In this document: positions 42,969 to 51,153 of the stretch, in pieces | How the letters are laid out: each line of letters opens with the position of its first letter | Numbering within the stretch: the stretch's first letter is position 1 | DNA from: Streptomyces sp. BA2 | Lineage (GTDB): Bacteria > Actinomycetota > Actinomycetes > Streptomycetales > Streptomycetaceae | Direction: 5' to 3' | DNA length: 64,000 nucleotides | NCBI RefSeq assembly: GCF_009769735.1 | Contig: NZ_WSRO01000002.1 | Location: forward strand, 2,170,001 to 2,234,000 | Program-made: the position numbers and the translations under genes | Notes under the pieces: generated by a model | What the model was told of the DNA's origin: nothing | The model's database searches: none | What the model saw: the letters and a program-made list of their open reading frames with translations, nothing else

Positions 42969-43738
42969 CGACCGACGCCCGCACGCTCAGCGACGCGCTG
43001 CCCATCACCCGCGTCCCCCGCACCGGTCTGCCGAGCCAGGCGGTCGTGGTCGGCGACCCGGCGCGCGCCACCGCCGTCGCCGACCTCCTGGACGACGCGA
43101 AGGAGGTGTCGTACCACCGCGAGTACCGCACCTTCACCGGCAGTTGGCAGGGCACACCGGTCGTCGTCGCGTCGCACGGCGTCGGCGCGCCCGGGGCGAT
43201 CCTCCTCTTCCAGGAGCTCGCGGAGGCGGGCGTCACCGCCATCGTGCGGCTCGGCACGGCGGGCGCGATCCGCCCCGGCATCCGCGATGGCGACCTGGTC
43301 ATCGCGGACGCGGCGGTGCGCGACGACGGCGTGACGCAGCAGCTGATCCCCGCCGAGTACCCTGCGTTCGCGACTCCGGAGGCCGTCATCGCGCTCCAGC
43401 GAGCGGCGCGCGCGGCCGAAGCCCCGTACCACCGTGGGGTGGTGTGGACGCGGGCCGCGTTCCAGCCGGGCTTCCTGCCGCTGCCCGGCGAGGCGTACGC
43501 GGCCGCCGGGATCGCGGCCATCGAGATGGAGCTCTCGGCGTTGTACGTCTTCGCGTCCACGCACGGCCTGGTCGCGGGCGGCGCGCTCGTCGTGGACGGC
43601 GCCAACGCCGATGAACTCGTGGACGAGGAATCCACCGGTGGCTACAACCCGCACCGCGATGTGGTGGCCGAAGGAGTCGACCGGGGCGCCCGGATAGCCT
43701 TGGACGCGCTCCGGCTCCTTGCCGCCACGGAGCACTGA
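42965..43738 (+). CDS. Nucleoside phosphorylase (NP-I family)
   Basis: A 257-residue phosphorylase of the uridine/purine phosphorylase superfamily. It releases the base from a nucleoside with phosphate. Motifs: VVVGDPARATAVADLL (phosphate site), VASHGVGAPGAILLFQEL, IVRLGTAGAI and AAIEMELSALYVFA (ribose site EME at about 187-189). It is co-translated with the importer. The sequence does not fix the base: uridine, inosine or methylthioinosine are possible. Its presence beside an MTA/SAH-deaminase-like enzyme and mtnA makes methylthioinosine an attractive but unproved substrate. Confidence 0.88.
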   Translation: MTTDARTLSDALPITRVPRTGLPSQAVVVGDPARATAVADLLDDAKEVSYHREYRTFTGSWQGTPVVVASHGVGAPGAILLFQELAEAGVTAIVRLGTAGAIRPGIRDGDLVIADAAVRDDGVTQQLIPAEYPAFATPEAVIALQRAARAAEAPYHRGVVWTRAAFQPGFLPLPGEAYAAAGIAAIEMELSALYVFASTHGLVAGGALVVDGANADELVDEESTGGYNPHRDVVAEGVDRGARIALDALRLLAATEH

Positions 43739-43773
43739 GCCGCACCAGAACCACCTCACGGAGAACGGAACCG

Positions 43774-45162
43774 ATGCACCCCACTGACCTGCCGGCCCAG
43801 GACCGGGGCGGCTCCATAGATCTCCTGGTCCACGGCGGCGACGTCCTCACCGTCGACGCGTCCGGCACCGTCGTGACGAACGGCGCCGTCGCGGTGCGCG
43901 ACGGCCGGATCGTCGACGTCGGCCCGGCCGAGCAGCTGCGCGCCGCCTATGAAGCCGCCGAAGAGCTGGACGCCCGCGGCTGTCTCGTCCTGCCGGGCCT
44001 GATCAACACGCACACGCACCTGGCGATGACCCTGTTCCGCGGCATCGCCGACGATCTGACGCTGCAGGGCTTCCTGGCCCGCGTGATCCCGGCCGAGGCG
44101 GAGCTGCTCTCCCCCGAGACGGTGACGGCGGGCATCCAGGGCGCGATCGCCGAGTCCGTACGGGGCGGGGTCACCGCCGCGCTCGACATGTACTGGTTCC
44201 ACGAGGCGGCCGAGGCCGTGGCCCGCGATGCCGGGTGGCGCCTCCTGACAGGGCCCACGTTCATGGACGTGCCGGGCCCGCCGGACGGCCGCCCCTACGC
44301 CGAACGGCTCGGCTGGGCGGCGGCGGACCTGGCAGCGCGCACCCCGGCGCCTGGCACACGCCCGGTGGTCTTCGCGCACTCCGCGTACACCCTGGTGCCC
44401 GAGCAGCTGACGGCGATCAGCGCGCTGGCCCGGGAGCACGGCGCCCTGCTGCACATCCACGCCGCCGAGAACGCGGGCGAGGTGGAGATGGTCACCGAGC
44501 AGCACGGCATGCGCCCGGTGGAGCTGCTCGACTCGCTGGGCGTGCTCGGCCCGGACACGCTGCTCGCGCACGCCGTCGACCTCACGGACGCGGAGATCGC
44601 GACCCTCGCCCGCACCGGCACGTCCGTCGCGCACTGCCCGGTGTCGAACCTGAAGCTGGGCTGCGGCATCGCGCGCGTCCCCGACCTGCTCGACGCGGGT
44701 GTCACGGTGGGCCTCGGCACGGACGGCGCGGTGAGCTCCAACACCCTGGACCTCCTCGGCGCGGTCAAGGTCGCGGCCCTCGTCCACAAGGCGGGCGGCG
44801 ACCCGACGGCTGTCGGCGCCGAGCAGGCCGTGCGGATGGCGACCATCGAGTCGGCGCGGGCGCTCGGCCTCGGCGACCAGCTCGGCTCCCTGGAGCCCGG
44901 CAAGCGCGCGGATCTGATCGTCCTCGACCTCGCCCGGCCGCATCTCACGCCGCGGCACGACCCCTGGTCGATGCTGGCGTACGCCGCGGCGTCCAGTGAC
45001 GTACGGGACACGGTCGTCGACGGCCGGGTCCTGATGCGGGACCGTACGCTGGTGACACTGGACGAGCGGCGCGCGCTGCGAGCCCTCCAGGACGCGGCGG
45101 ACTCCGCGGCGCCCGTCCCCACGAGCACGACTGGCACCTCCGAAGTGGCAAGCACCGTATGA
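43774..45162 (+). CDS. Amidohydrolase, MTA/SAH deaminase-like
   Basis: A 462-residue metal-dependent hydrolase of the MtaD/adenosine deaminase-like (ATZ/TRZ) group. The metal-binding HxH is in LINTHTHLAMTLFRG (His80, His82); the next histidines are in LLHIHAAENAG and LLAHAVDL. The metal-binding aspartate is in GVTVGLGTDGAVSSNTLDLL. The C-terminal beta sandwich has GSLEPGKRADLIVLDL. By family it may deaminate 5'-methylthioadenosine, S-adenosylhomocysteine or another purine (guanine-type relatives exist). Its stop overlaps the next gene start as ATGA. Confidence 0.88.
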   Translation: MHPTDLPAQDRGGSIDLLVHGGDVLTVDASGTVVTNGAVAVRDGRIVDVGPAEQLRAAYEAAEELDARGCLVLPGLINTHTHLAMTLFRGIADDLTLQGFLARVIPAEAELLSPETVTAGIQGAIAESVRGGVTAALDMYWFHEAAEAVARDAGWRLLTGPTFMDVPGPPDGRPYAERLGWAAADLAARTPAPGTRPVVFAHSAYTLVPEQLTAISALAREHGALLHIHAAENAGEVEMVTEQHGMRPVELLDSLGVLGPDTLLAHAVDLTDAEIATLARTGTSVAHCPVSNLKLGCGIARVPDLLDAGVTVGLGTDGAVSSNTLDLLGAVKVAALVHKAGGDPTAVGAEQAVRMATIESARALGLGDQLGSLEPGKRADLIVLDLARPHLTPRHDPWSMLAYAAASSDVRDTVVDGRVLMRDRTLVTLDERRALRALQDAADSAAPVPTSTTGTSEVASTV

Positions 45163-45776
45163 CCGTCGAACCCACCCGCGGCTTCACCGGCCGCGCCCGC
45201 GCCGCCGACCGCGACCCGCGGCTCCCTCCCGGGCAGTACGACGCGGCGGACGGCTGGCCCGTCCTGTCCGCCGAGGTGACGCCCCAGCTCGCGGCCGCGG
45301 ACTGGACGTTCCGCGTGGACGGCCTCGTCACCTCCCCGCACACCTGGACGTGGGACGAGGCGCACGCACTGCCCGCGTCCGAGTACCGCGGCGACATCCA
45401 CTGCGTGACCAGCTGGTCCAAGTTCGGGGTGCGCTTCGGCGGGGTGAGCCTGGACGCGTTCCTGGCCGCGGCCGGGCCGCGCCCGGAGGCCACGCACGTC
45501 GTCGCGTACTCGCACACGGGGTACACCACGAACCTCCCCCTCTCCGACGTGACGGGCGGGAAGGCGTGGATCGTCTGGGAGTACGGGGACGGCCCGCTGC
45601 CGCCGGAGCACGGCGGTCCGGCGCGTCTGATCGTGCCCCACCTCTACTTCTGGAAGAGCGCGAAGTGGGTGGCGGGGCTGCGGCTGCTCGACCACGACGA
45701 GCCGGGCTTCTGGGAGCAGAACGGCTATCACCACCGGGGCAATCCCTGGCGGGAGGAGCGTTACTCCGGTGACTGA
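45159..45776 (+). CDS. Sulfite-oxidase-like molybdopterin protein
   Basis: A 205-residue protein with an oxidoreductase molybdopterin-binding domain of the sulfite oxidase/YedY superfamily. DWTFRVDGLV opens the domain, and Cys82 in DIHCVTSWSKFGVRFGGVSLD is the probable molybdenum ligand. AYSHTGYTTNLPLSD and ARLIVPHLYFWKSAKWV complete the fold. It has no signal peptide, so it is cytoplasmic, unlike YedY. It is co-translated with a flavin reductase, and the two probably form a two-component oxidoreductase. The substrate is unknown; a sulfur or N-oxide compound would fit the neighbourhood. Confidence 0.9.
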   Translation: MTVEPTRGFTGRARAADRDPRLPPGQYDAADGWPVLSAEVTPQLAAADWTFRVDGLVTSPHTWTWDEAHALPASEYRGDIHCVTSWSKFGVRFGGVSLDAFLAAAGPRPEATHVVAYSHTGYTTNLPLSDVTGGKAWIVWEYGDGPLPPEHGGPARLIVPHLYFWKSAKWVAGLRLLDHDEPGFWEQNGYHHRGNPWREERYSGD

Positions 45777-46524
45777 GACTTTTGTGCCGCCGACGCGGTT
45801 CGCCGTGCCGGGGCGGATCGCGGTGAGCAATCGCGCGGCGGCGGTCTGGCAGCGGGCCGTGGTGGTGGACGTCCGGCGCGAGAACGCGGCCGGTACGGTG
45901 TCGAGCTTCCGCCTGAAGGTGCCGGACTGGCAGGGACATCTGCCGGGCCAGCATCTGATGCTGCGGCTCACGGCCCCGGACGGGTACGTCGCTCAGCGGC
46001 ACTACTCGATCGCCTCCGCGCCGGAGGAGGCCGCCGAGAGCGGCGAGGTCGAGCTGACCCTGGACCACGTGCCGGGAGGCGAGGTGTCCGGGCATCTGCA
46101 CACGGTCGCCCGCGTCGGCGACGTGGTGGAGGTGCGGGGGCCACTGTCGGGCTTCTTCGCGTGGCCGGGTGACCGTCCCGCGCTGCTTCTGGGGGCCGGG
46201 TCCGGTGTGGTCCCGCTGATGTCGATGCTGCGGCACTGGCGGGGGGCCGGGCGTCCGGTGCCACTGCGGCTCCTGGTGTCCGCGCGTACGCGTGAGGATC
46301 TGATCTACGCGGATGAGTACGGGGACGAGACCACGGTGGTGCTGACGCGGGCGGAGGGCCGGCTTCGCGCCGAGCACTTGGCGCCGTTCCTCGGCGCCGG
46401 TCAGCCCGAGGGGGGCTGGGAGGCGTACATCTGCGGCTCGAACGGCTTCGCCGAGCATGCGTCGCGGCTGCTGGTGGCAGGGGGCCAGCCGGTGGATCGG
46501 ATCCGCATCGAGCGGTTCGGGTAG
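45769..46524 (+). CDS. Ferredoxin-reductase-type flavoprotein (FAD/NAD(P)H)
   Basis: A 251-residue FNR-family reductase starting at a GTG inside the previous gene (8-base overlap, GGGAGGAG upstream). The FAD site is QRHYSIASAP, the NAD(P)H loop is LLLGAGSGVVPLMSML, and the C-terminal CGSNGFAE motif closes the nucleotide site. No iron-sulfur domain is attached, so it may pass electrons directly to the adjacent molybdoprotein or via a ferredoxin. It is the last gene of the operon that begins at the Cys-rich leader or BMP gene. Confidence 0.92.
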   Translation: MTETFVPPTRFAVPGRIAVSNRAAAVWQRAVVVDVRRENAAGTVSSFRLKVPDWQGHLPGQHLMLRLTAPDGYVAQRHYSIASAPEEAAESGEVELTLDHVPGGEVSGHLHTVARVGDVVEVRGPLSGFFAWPGDRPALLLGAGSGVVPLMSMLRHWRGAGRPVPLRLLVSARTREDLIYADEYGDETTVVLTRAEGRLRAEHLAPFLGAGQPEGGWEAYICGSNGFAEHASRLLVAGGQPVDRIRIERFG

Positions 46525-46631
46525 GGGCGCCTGCGGGCTTTGTCGTCGAGCATGGCCAGGCTCCCCACGGCCACCGCGTGGGGATATTCGCCCGGATCCA
46601 GGTACACAACAGCCCAGGGACACGACATAAT

Positions 46632-46649
46632 CATCCGATACATCGGATG
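46632..46649. promoter_or_regulatory. Candidate operator for the FCD-type GntR regulator
   Basis: A perfect palindrome of 8-base arms CATCCGAT and ATCGGATG with an AC spacer, 28 bases before the GntR start. This size and symmetry are typical of FadR/FCD operators. It lies in the only AT-rich patch of the 152-base intergenic region. Confidence 0.65.
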
Positions 46650-46676
46650 TCTTCTGTCTTGTGAGGCGAGGTCCCC

Positions 46677-47348
46677 ATGGCTGTCACCGACGAAGCCATC
46701 GAAAAGATCAAGGGCATGATCGTCTCCGGCGCGCTGCGCCCCGGCGACCGGTTGCCCAAGGAGAGTGAACTCGCCGCCGACCTGGGCCTTTCCCGCAATT
46801 CCCTGCGCGAGGCGGTGCGCGCACTCTCGCTGATCCGCATCCTCGACGTACGACAGGGCGACGGCACGTACGTGACGAGCCTGGACCCGCAACTCCTGCT
46901 CGAAGCCCTGAGCTTCGTCGTCGACTTCCACCGCGACGACACGGTCCTGGAGTTCCTCGCGGTGCGCCGCATCCTGGAGCCTGCCGCCACGGCGATGGCC
47001 AGCGCCCACATCACCGAGGCCGAACTCGACGTCCTGACGGCGCAGTTGGACGCCCTCGGGGCGGCTCCCTCGGTGGAGGAGCTGGTCGCCTGCGACCTGG
47101 AGTTCCACCGCGGCATCGTGCAGTCGTCCGGCAACTCGGTGCTCTGCTCGCTCCTCGACGGCCTCTCCGGACCCACCACCCGGGCCCGCATCTGGCGCGG
47201 CCTCACCCAGGAGGACGCCGTGAGCCGCACCCTGCACGAGCACCGCGCGATCCTCACCGCGCTGCGCGACCGCGACGCGGAGGCGGCCAGGTCATGGGCG
47301 ACGGTGCACATCGCGAGCGTGGAGCAGTGGCTGCGCTCCACGCTGTGA
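46677..47348 (+). CDS. GntR-family regulator, FadR/FCD subfamily
   Basis: A 223-residue regulator. The GntR winged HTH reads SGALRPGDRLPKESELAADL then GLSRNSLREAVRALSLIRIL. An FCD ligand domain follows, with metal-binding residues in EELVACDLEFHRGIV and TLHEHRAILTALRDRDAEAA. This group often controls sugar-acid or organic-acid catabolism. The start is an ATG 28 bases after a perfect palindrome, which suggests autoregulation. No obvious target operon is adjacent: the upstream oxidoreductase operon runs in the same direction, and PAC2 follows. Confidence 0.92.
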   Translation: MAVTDEAIEKIKGMIVSGALRPGDRLPKESELAADLGLSRNSLREAVRALSLIRILDVRQGDGTYVTSLDPQLLLEALSFVVDFHRDDTVLEFLAVRRILEPAATAMASAHITEAELDVLTAQLDALGAAPSVEELVACDLEFHRGIVQSSGNSVLCSLLDGLSGPTTRARIWRGLTQEDAVSRTLHEHRAILTALRDRDAEAARSWATVHIASVEQWLRSTL

Positions 47349-47488
47349 AGCACGGGCACCGTGGGAGTGCGCGGGCCTCCCGCGGGGCAGTGATCCGGTC
47401 ATCGAAGCCCGCGCAAGGGGGCTGCGGAGGGCCCCGCCGGACGCCGTAAGGTTGGGGCGTACGTAAAGGACGTCGGAAGGAGGCCTGG

Positions 47489-48532
47489 GTGATCGAGCTC
47501 GAGGGGGTACCCGAGCTGGTCGACCCGGTCATGGTGGCCGCGTTCGAGGGCTGGAACGACGCCGGCGACGCCGCCTCCACCGCGGTCGCGCATCTCGACA
47601 AGGAGTGGAAGGGCGAGGTCTTCGCGGCGCTGGACGCCGAGGACTACTACGACTTCCAGGTCAACCGCCCCACGGTCTTCCTGGAGGGCGGCGTCCGCAA
47701 GATCACGTGGCCGACGACCCGGCTCTCGGTGATCCGCGTGGGCGGTGACAAGCCGCGCGACCTCGTGCTTGTGCGCGGGATCGAGCCGTCGATGCGCTGG
47801 CGGTCGTTCTGCAACGAGATCCTGGGCTTCGCCCATGAGCTGGGCGTGGAGCTCGTGGTGATCCTGGGCGCACTGCTCGGCGACACCCCGCACACCCGTC
47901 CCGTCCCGGTCAGCGGCGTCACCTCCGACCCGGACCTGGCCCGCACCATGGACCTGGAGGAGACGAAGTACGAAGGCCCGACGGGCATCGTCGGCATCCT
48001 GCAGGAGGCCTGCACGCACGCGGGCGTCCCCGCGGTGAGCCTGTGGGCGGCCGTCCCGCACTACGTCTCGCAGCCGCCGAACCCGAAGGCCACGCTGGCC
48101 CTCCTGAACCGCCTCGAAGACCTCATCGGCCTGCGGATCCCCCTTGGTGACCTCGCCGAGGACGCGCGCGCCTGGCAGGTGGGCGTGGACCAGCTGGCGG
48201 CCGAGGACAGCGAGGTCGCCGAGTACGTCCAGTCGCTGGAGGAGGCGCGGGACACGGCCGAGCTGCCCGAGGCGACCGGCGAGGCGATCGCCCGCGAGTT
48301 CGAGCGCTATCTGCGGCGGCGCGACGGCGGCGGTCCGCCGCAGCCCGGCGGTCACGCCACGGAGGGCGGCGACGGAGCCCCGTATCTGCGCGACAGCCCC
48401 GGCGACCGCACACGGCCGCCGAAGCCGCAGACGCGTCCGGACACGGAACCCGGACCCGGAACGGGGACGGGGACGGATGAGGAGAGCAGCGGCGAGTCCG
48501 AATCCGGACCGTCTGATTCCTCCGAGGACTGA
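47489..48532 (+). CDS. PAC2-family protein
   Basis: A 347-residue protein starting at a GTG with GGAAGGAGG upstream. The PAC2 domain covers about residues 1-265. Landmarks are VPELVDPVMVAAFEGWNDAGDAAS at the N-terminus, WPTTRLSVIRV, GVELVVILGALLGDTPHTRPVP and AVPHYVSQPPNPKATLALL. Its eukaryotic relatives are proteasome assembly chaperones; bacterial members have no proven function, and this gene is far from prcBA. The C-terminal 70 residues are an acidic, Gly/Ser/Thr-rich tail (GPGTGTGTDEESSGESESG) reminiscent of the PrcA tail. A hairpin follows the stop. Confidence 0.9.
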   Translation: MIELEGVPELVDPVMVAAFEGWNDAGDAASTAVAHLDKEWKGEVFAALDAEDYYDFQVNRPTVFLEGGVRKITWPTTRLSVIRVGGDKPRDLVLVRGIEPSMRWRSFCNEILGFAHELGVELVVILGALLGDTPHTRPVPVSGVTSDPDLARTMDLEETKYEGPTGIVGILQEACTHAGVPAVSLWAAVPHYVSQPPNPKATLALLNRLEDLIGLRIPLGDLAEDARAWQVGVDQLAAEDSEVAEYVQSLEEARDTAELPEATGEAIAREFERYLRRRDGGGPPQPGGHATEGGDGAPYLRDSPGDRTRPPKPQTRPDTEPGPGTGTGTDEESSGESESGPSDSSED

Positions 48533-48552
48533 CCAGCACGCAGAGCGACGTG

Positions 48553-48578
48553 GGGCGGCATCCGCGAGGGTGCCGCCC
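48553..48578 (+). terminator. Terminator after the PAC2 gene
   Basis: Stem GGGCGGCA/TGCCGCCC with extra outer pairing (ACGCAGA/TCTGCGT), 20 bases after the stop. The remaining 200 bases up to the S8 protease start hold its promoter; I see no clear operator. Confidence 0.7.
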
Positions 48579-48786
48579 TTCTGCGTCCCGTCCTGCCTAT
48601 GGCCGGATTGAGGCGTGACATCGCCTTCCGGACGAATTGCACGGGGTTCCCACGTTGCCTTGATTTCAAACGCAGTTGGGGCAAAGGGGGTGGACGGCCG
48701 CGCCCGGCGGTAGCAGGGTGTGCCCCGGAATGCGCGGCCACAGCGCACAGCACGGCACCCGAAGGATCGAAGGGAGCGGTGGAGCG

Positions 48787-50580
48787 ATGACCGACCAGGT
48801 AGAGCCGGCAGGGGGCCCGGGAGCCAGTGGCCCCGGACCGGATGGGGCGGGGTTCACCTACCGCGCGTCCGAGCAGGAGCTGATCGTCGTCGCACGGCCC
48901 GAGGCCCGGCTGCGCGCCCAGGCCGAGGGCGTCCGCTCGGCGGCGGGCTCCGACGTGTCGGCCCTGAACATGTTCCTCAGCGACGAACAGCTCGCCCTGG
49001 AACCGCTGTTCGGCAACGAGGACCGACTGCGGGGCCGGCAGCACAACGCGCCGGACGACGGCAACGACGTCCCCGACCTGGCGCTCTTCTACCGCGTGCG
49101 CGGCGGCGGGAGCAGGGCGCAGGAGCTGCGCTCGCGCATGGCGGCGCTGCCGGGGATCGACACGGCGTACGTGAAGCCCGGCGCCGTACCGGCGTCGCTC
49201 GGCTCGACGGACCGGCCGCAGCCCCCGCCCCAGCGCCAGGCGGGCCCGTTCGGGTCGCCCGACGCCGGCGAGTCCGGGCGCCGCAAGGAAGGCGCCCCCG
49301 TCACCCCCGACTTCACCGGCCGCCAGGGCTATCTGCGCCCAGCGCCCGAAGGCGTCGACGCGTACTGGGCGTGGCAGCGGCTCGGCGGTTCGGGCGAGGG
49401 CGTCACGGTGATCGACATCGAGGGCGCCTGGCAGCTGAGCCACGAGGACCTGACCGGCAAGCTCGCCGGGGTGGTCATCGGAACGCCCATCCAGGACCTG
49501 GCCTGGCGCAACCACGGCACCGCGGTGATCGGCGTGATCGGCGGCGACCGCAACTACGTGGGCATCTCCGGCATCGCGCCCGAGGCCATGACCGCGGCGG
49601 CCTCCTTCCAGCCCCTCGGCACGGCGGCCACGATCCACGCGGCGGCGGAGCGGCTCGGCCCCGGTGACATCGTCCTGATCGAACTGCACCGCCCGGGACC
49701 GCGGTTCGACTTCGAGCCGCGCGACGACCAGCGGGGATACATCGCCCTGGAGTGGTGGCCGGACGACTACGCGGCGATCCGGCACGCCACCGCGAAGGGC
49801 GTCATCGTCGTCGGGGCGGCGGGCAACGGAGCGGAGTCCCTGGACGACGCGGTGTACGAGCGCAGGCCCGACGAGTTCCCCGAGTGGTGGCGCAACCCCT
49901 TCAACCCCTCCAACCGTCCTTCGGGCGCCGTCCTGGTCGGCGCGGGCGCACCGCCGCCCGGCACGCACGGCCGCGATCACGGACCTGACCGCTCACGCCT
50001 GGGCTTCTCCAACTACGGCGCCCGCGTGGACGCACAGGGCTGGGGCCGCGAGACGACCACGACCGGCGGCTCCTGGAACCAGCCGGGCGACTTGCAGGGC
50101 GGCGCCGACGAGATCGCCTGGTACACGGACACGTTCTCCGGCACCTCGTCCGCCTCACCGGTCGTCGTCGGCGCCCTTGCCTGTCTGCAGGGCATGCTGA
50201 AGGCCGCGGGCCAGCAGCTGATGACGCCGGACCGGGCGCGTGCGGTGCTGCGCTCGACGGGTTCGCCGCAGCAGGACGCGCCGGGCCGCCCTGCGTCGCA
50301 GCGGATCGGCAACCGTCCCGACATCAAGTCGGCGGTCACGAACCTGCTGCCGTCGGCGGTGGGCTCGGGCCGGGCCGAGCGCTACTGGGACGAGTTGCTC
50401 CCCTATCCTCCCGAACTCCCGCAGCGCCTGCGGCTGTTCGTCGCCGGAGAGTGGCGCAACCTGAACGACCCGAGCCCCGACATCCGCCAGGCGGTGCACG
50501 CCGCCTTCGCGGGAGGACACCCCGACGTACGCGTCTGGTTCTCGGACGACGAGGTCGTCGGCCTGGTCGTCACGGGCTGA
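48787..50580 (+). CDS. Intracellular S8 (subtilisin-like) serine protease
   Basis: About 597 residues from the ATG at 48787. No signal peptide is visible, which is unusual for Streptomyces S8 enzymes. The first 170 residues form a pro-like or regulatory region (FTYRASEQELIVVARPEARL to a Pro/Gln-rich linker). The protease domain has Asp210 in VTVIDIEGAWQLSHEDL, His243 in AWRNHGTAVIGVIGG, Asn347 in VVGAAGNGAE and Ser454 in FSGTSSASPVV, a complete triad. The last 55 residues (LRLFVAGEWRNLNDPS to the end) are a separate small module that also occurs in the next gene. It probably cleaves a cytoplasmic target; the trigger is unknown. Confidence 0.92.
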   Translation: MTDQVEPAGGPGASGPGPDGAGFTYRASEQELIVVARPEARLRAQAEGVRSAAGSDVSALNMFLSDEQLALEPLFGNEDRLRGRQHNAPDDGNDVPDLALFYRVRGGGSRAQELRSRMAALPGIDTAYVKPGAVPASLGSTDRPQPPPQRQAGPFGSPDAGESGRRKEGAPVTPDFTGRQGYLRPAPEGVDAYWAWQRLGGSGEGVTVIDIEGAWQLSHEDLTGKLAGVVIGTPIQDLAWRNHGTAVIGVIGGDRNYVGISGIAPEAMTAAASFQPLGTAATIHAAAERLGPGDIVLIELHRPGPRFDFEPRDDQRGYIALEWWPDDYAAIRHATAKGVIVVGAAGNGAESLDDAVYERRPDEFPEWWRNPFNPSNRPSGAVLVGAGAPPPGTHGRDHGPDRSRLGFSNYGARVDAQGWGRETTTTGGSWNQPGDLQGGADEIAWYTDTFSGTSSASPVVVGALACLQGMLKAAGQQLMTPDRARAVLRSTGSPQQDAPGRPASQRIGNRPDIKSAVTNLLPSAVGSGRAERYWDELLPYPPELPQRLRLFVAGEWRNLNDPSPDIRQAVHAAFAGGHPDVRVWFSDDEVVGLVVTG

Positions 50581-50627
50581 AGCACTCGCGTGAAGCACCA
50601 CAACCATTGAGGGAAGGTGGCATTCGC

Positions 50628-51080
50628 ATGAGCACCACCCCGTACATGAGTCCCATGGAGCAGCAAGGCCAGCAGCAACAGGGCATGCAGGGTCCGAGCA
50701 CGGCGCCTCCGCAACGGCAGGGCTCCCAGCAGTCCGGCCCGCAGCAGCAGCTCCAGCAACTCGGCCGGCAGCAGCCCTACCAGCAGCTGCTCCAGCAGCT
50801 CGGCCAGGAGAACGTCCCGCAGGCGCAGGCCCCGGAGATCTCCACCCAGGCGGTCGCGTCGGGCATCGCCACAGCGTTCTGGGACGTCGTCCAGCCGCTG
50901 CCCGGCCAGGCGTCGGCCCTCTACCTGATGATCGACAACGCATGGAAGGCGTTCATCAACCCCAGTCAGCACACCCACGTCGCGGTCCAGGAAGCCTTCG
51001 CCCACGGGCAGCAGGTGATCGGCTACTACGACACCACCAACCCGTCCTATCTCGTGGCCATCGTGATCACGACGAAGTGA
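50628..51080 (+). CDS. Gln-rich protein sharing the protease's C-terminal module
   Basis: A 150-residue protein starting at the ATG at 50628 (GGGAAGG upstream), 47 bases after the protease gene. The N-terminal half is a low-complexity Gln/Pro/Gly-rich region (QQLQQLGRQQPYQQLLQQLG). The C-terminal half is compact and ends LYLMIDNAWKAFINPS...AVQEAFAHG...LVAIVIT. This segment aligns with the last 50 residues of the upstream S8 protease (LRLFVAGEWRNLNDPS...AVHAAFAGG...VVGLVVT). I do not recognise a named family. The shared module and tight linkage suggest it is a partner, adaptor or substrate of the protease. Confidence 0.8.
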   Translation: MSTTPYMSPMEQQGQQQQGMQGPSTAPPQRQGSQQSGPQQQLQQLGRQQPYQQLLQQLGQENVPQAQAPEISTQAVASGIATAFWDVVQPLPGQASALYLMIDNAWKAFINPSQHTHVAVQEAFAHGQQVIGYYDTTNPSYLVAIVITTK

Positions 51081-51102
51081 CGTACGGCTGGTGACATACG
51101 GC

Positions 51103-51134
51103 GGCGCCGGGCGGAGTCCTTCCCGCCCGGCGCC
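51103..51134. terminator. Bidirectional terminator after the protease unit
   Basis: A 12-bp stem, GGCGCCGGGCGG/CCGCCCGGCGCC, with an 8-base loop, between the convergent Gln-rich protein gene and the GH31 gene. Confidence 0.9.
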
Positions 51135-51153
51135 GCTCTCTGCCGACGACCGG

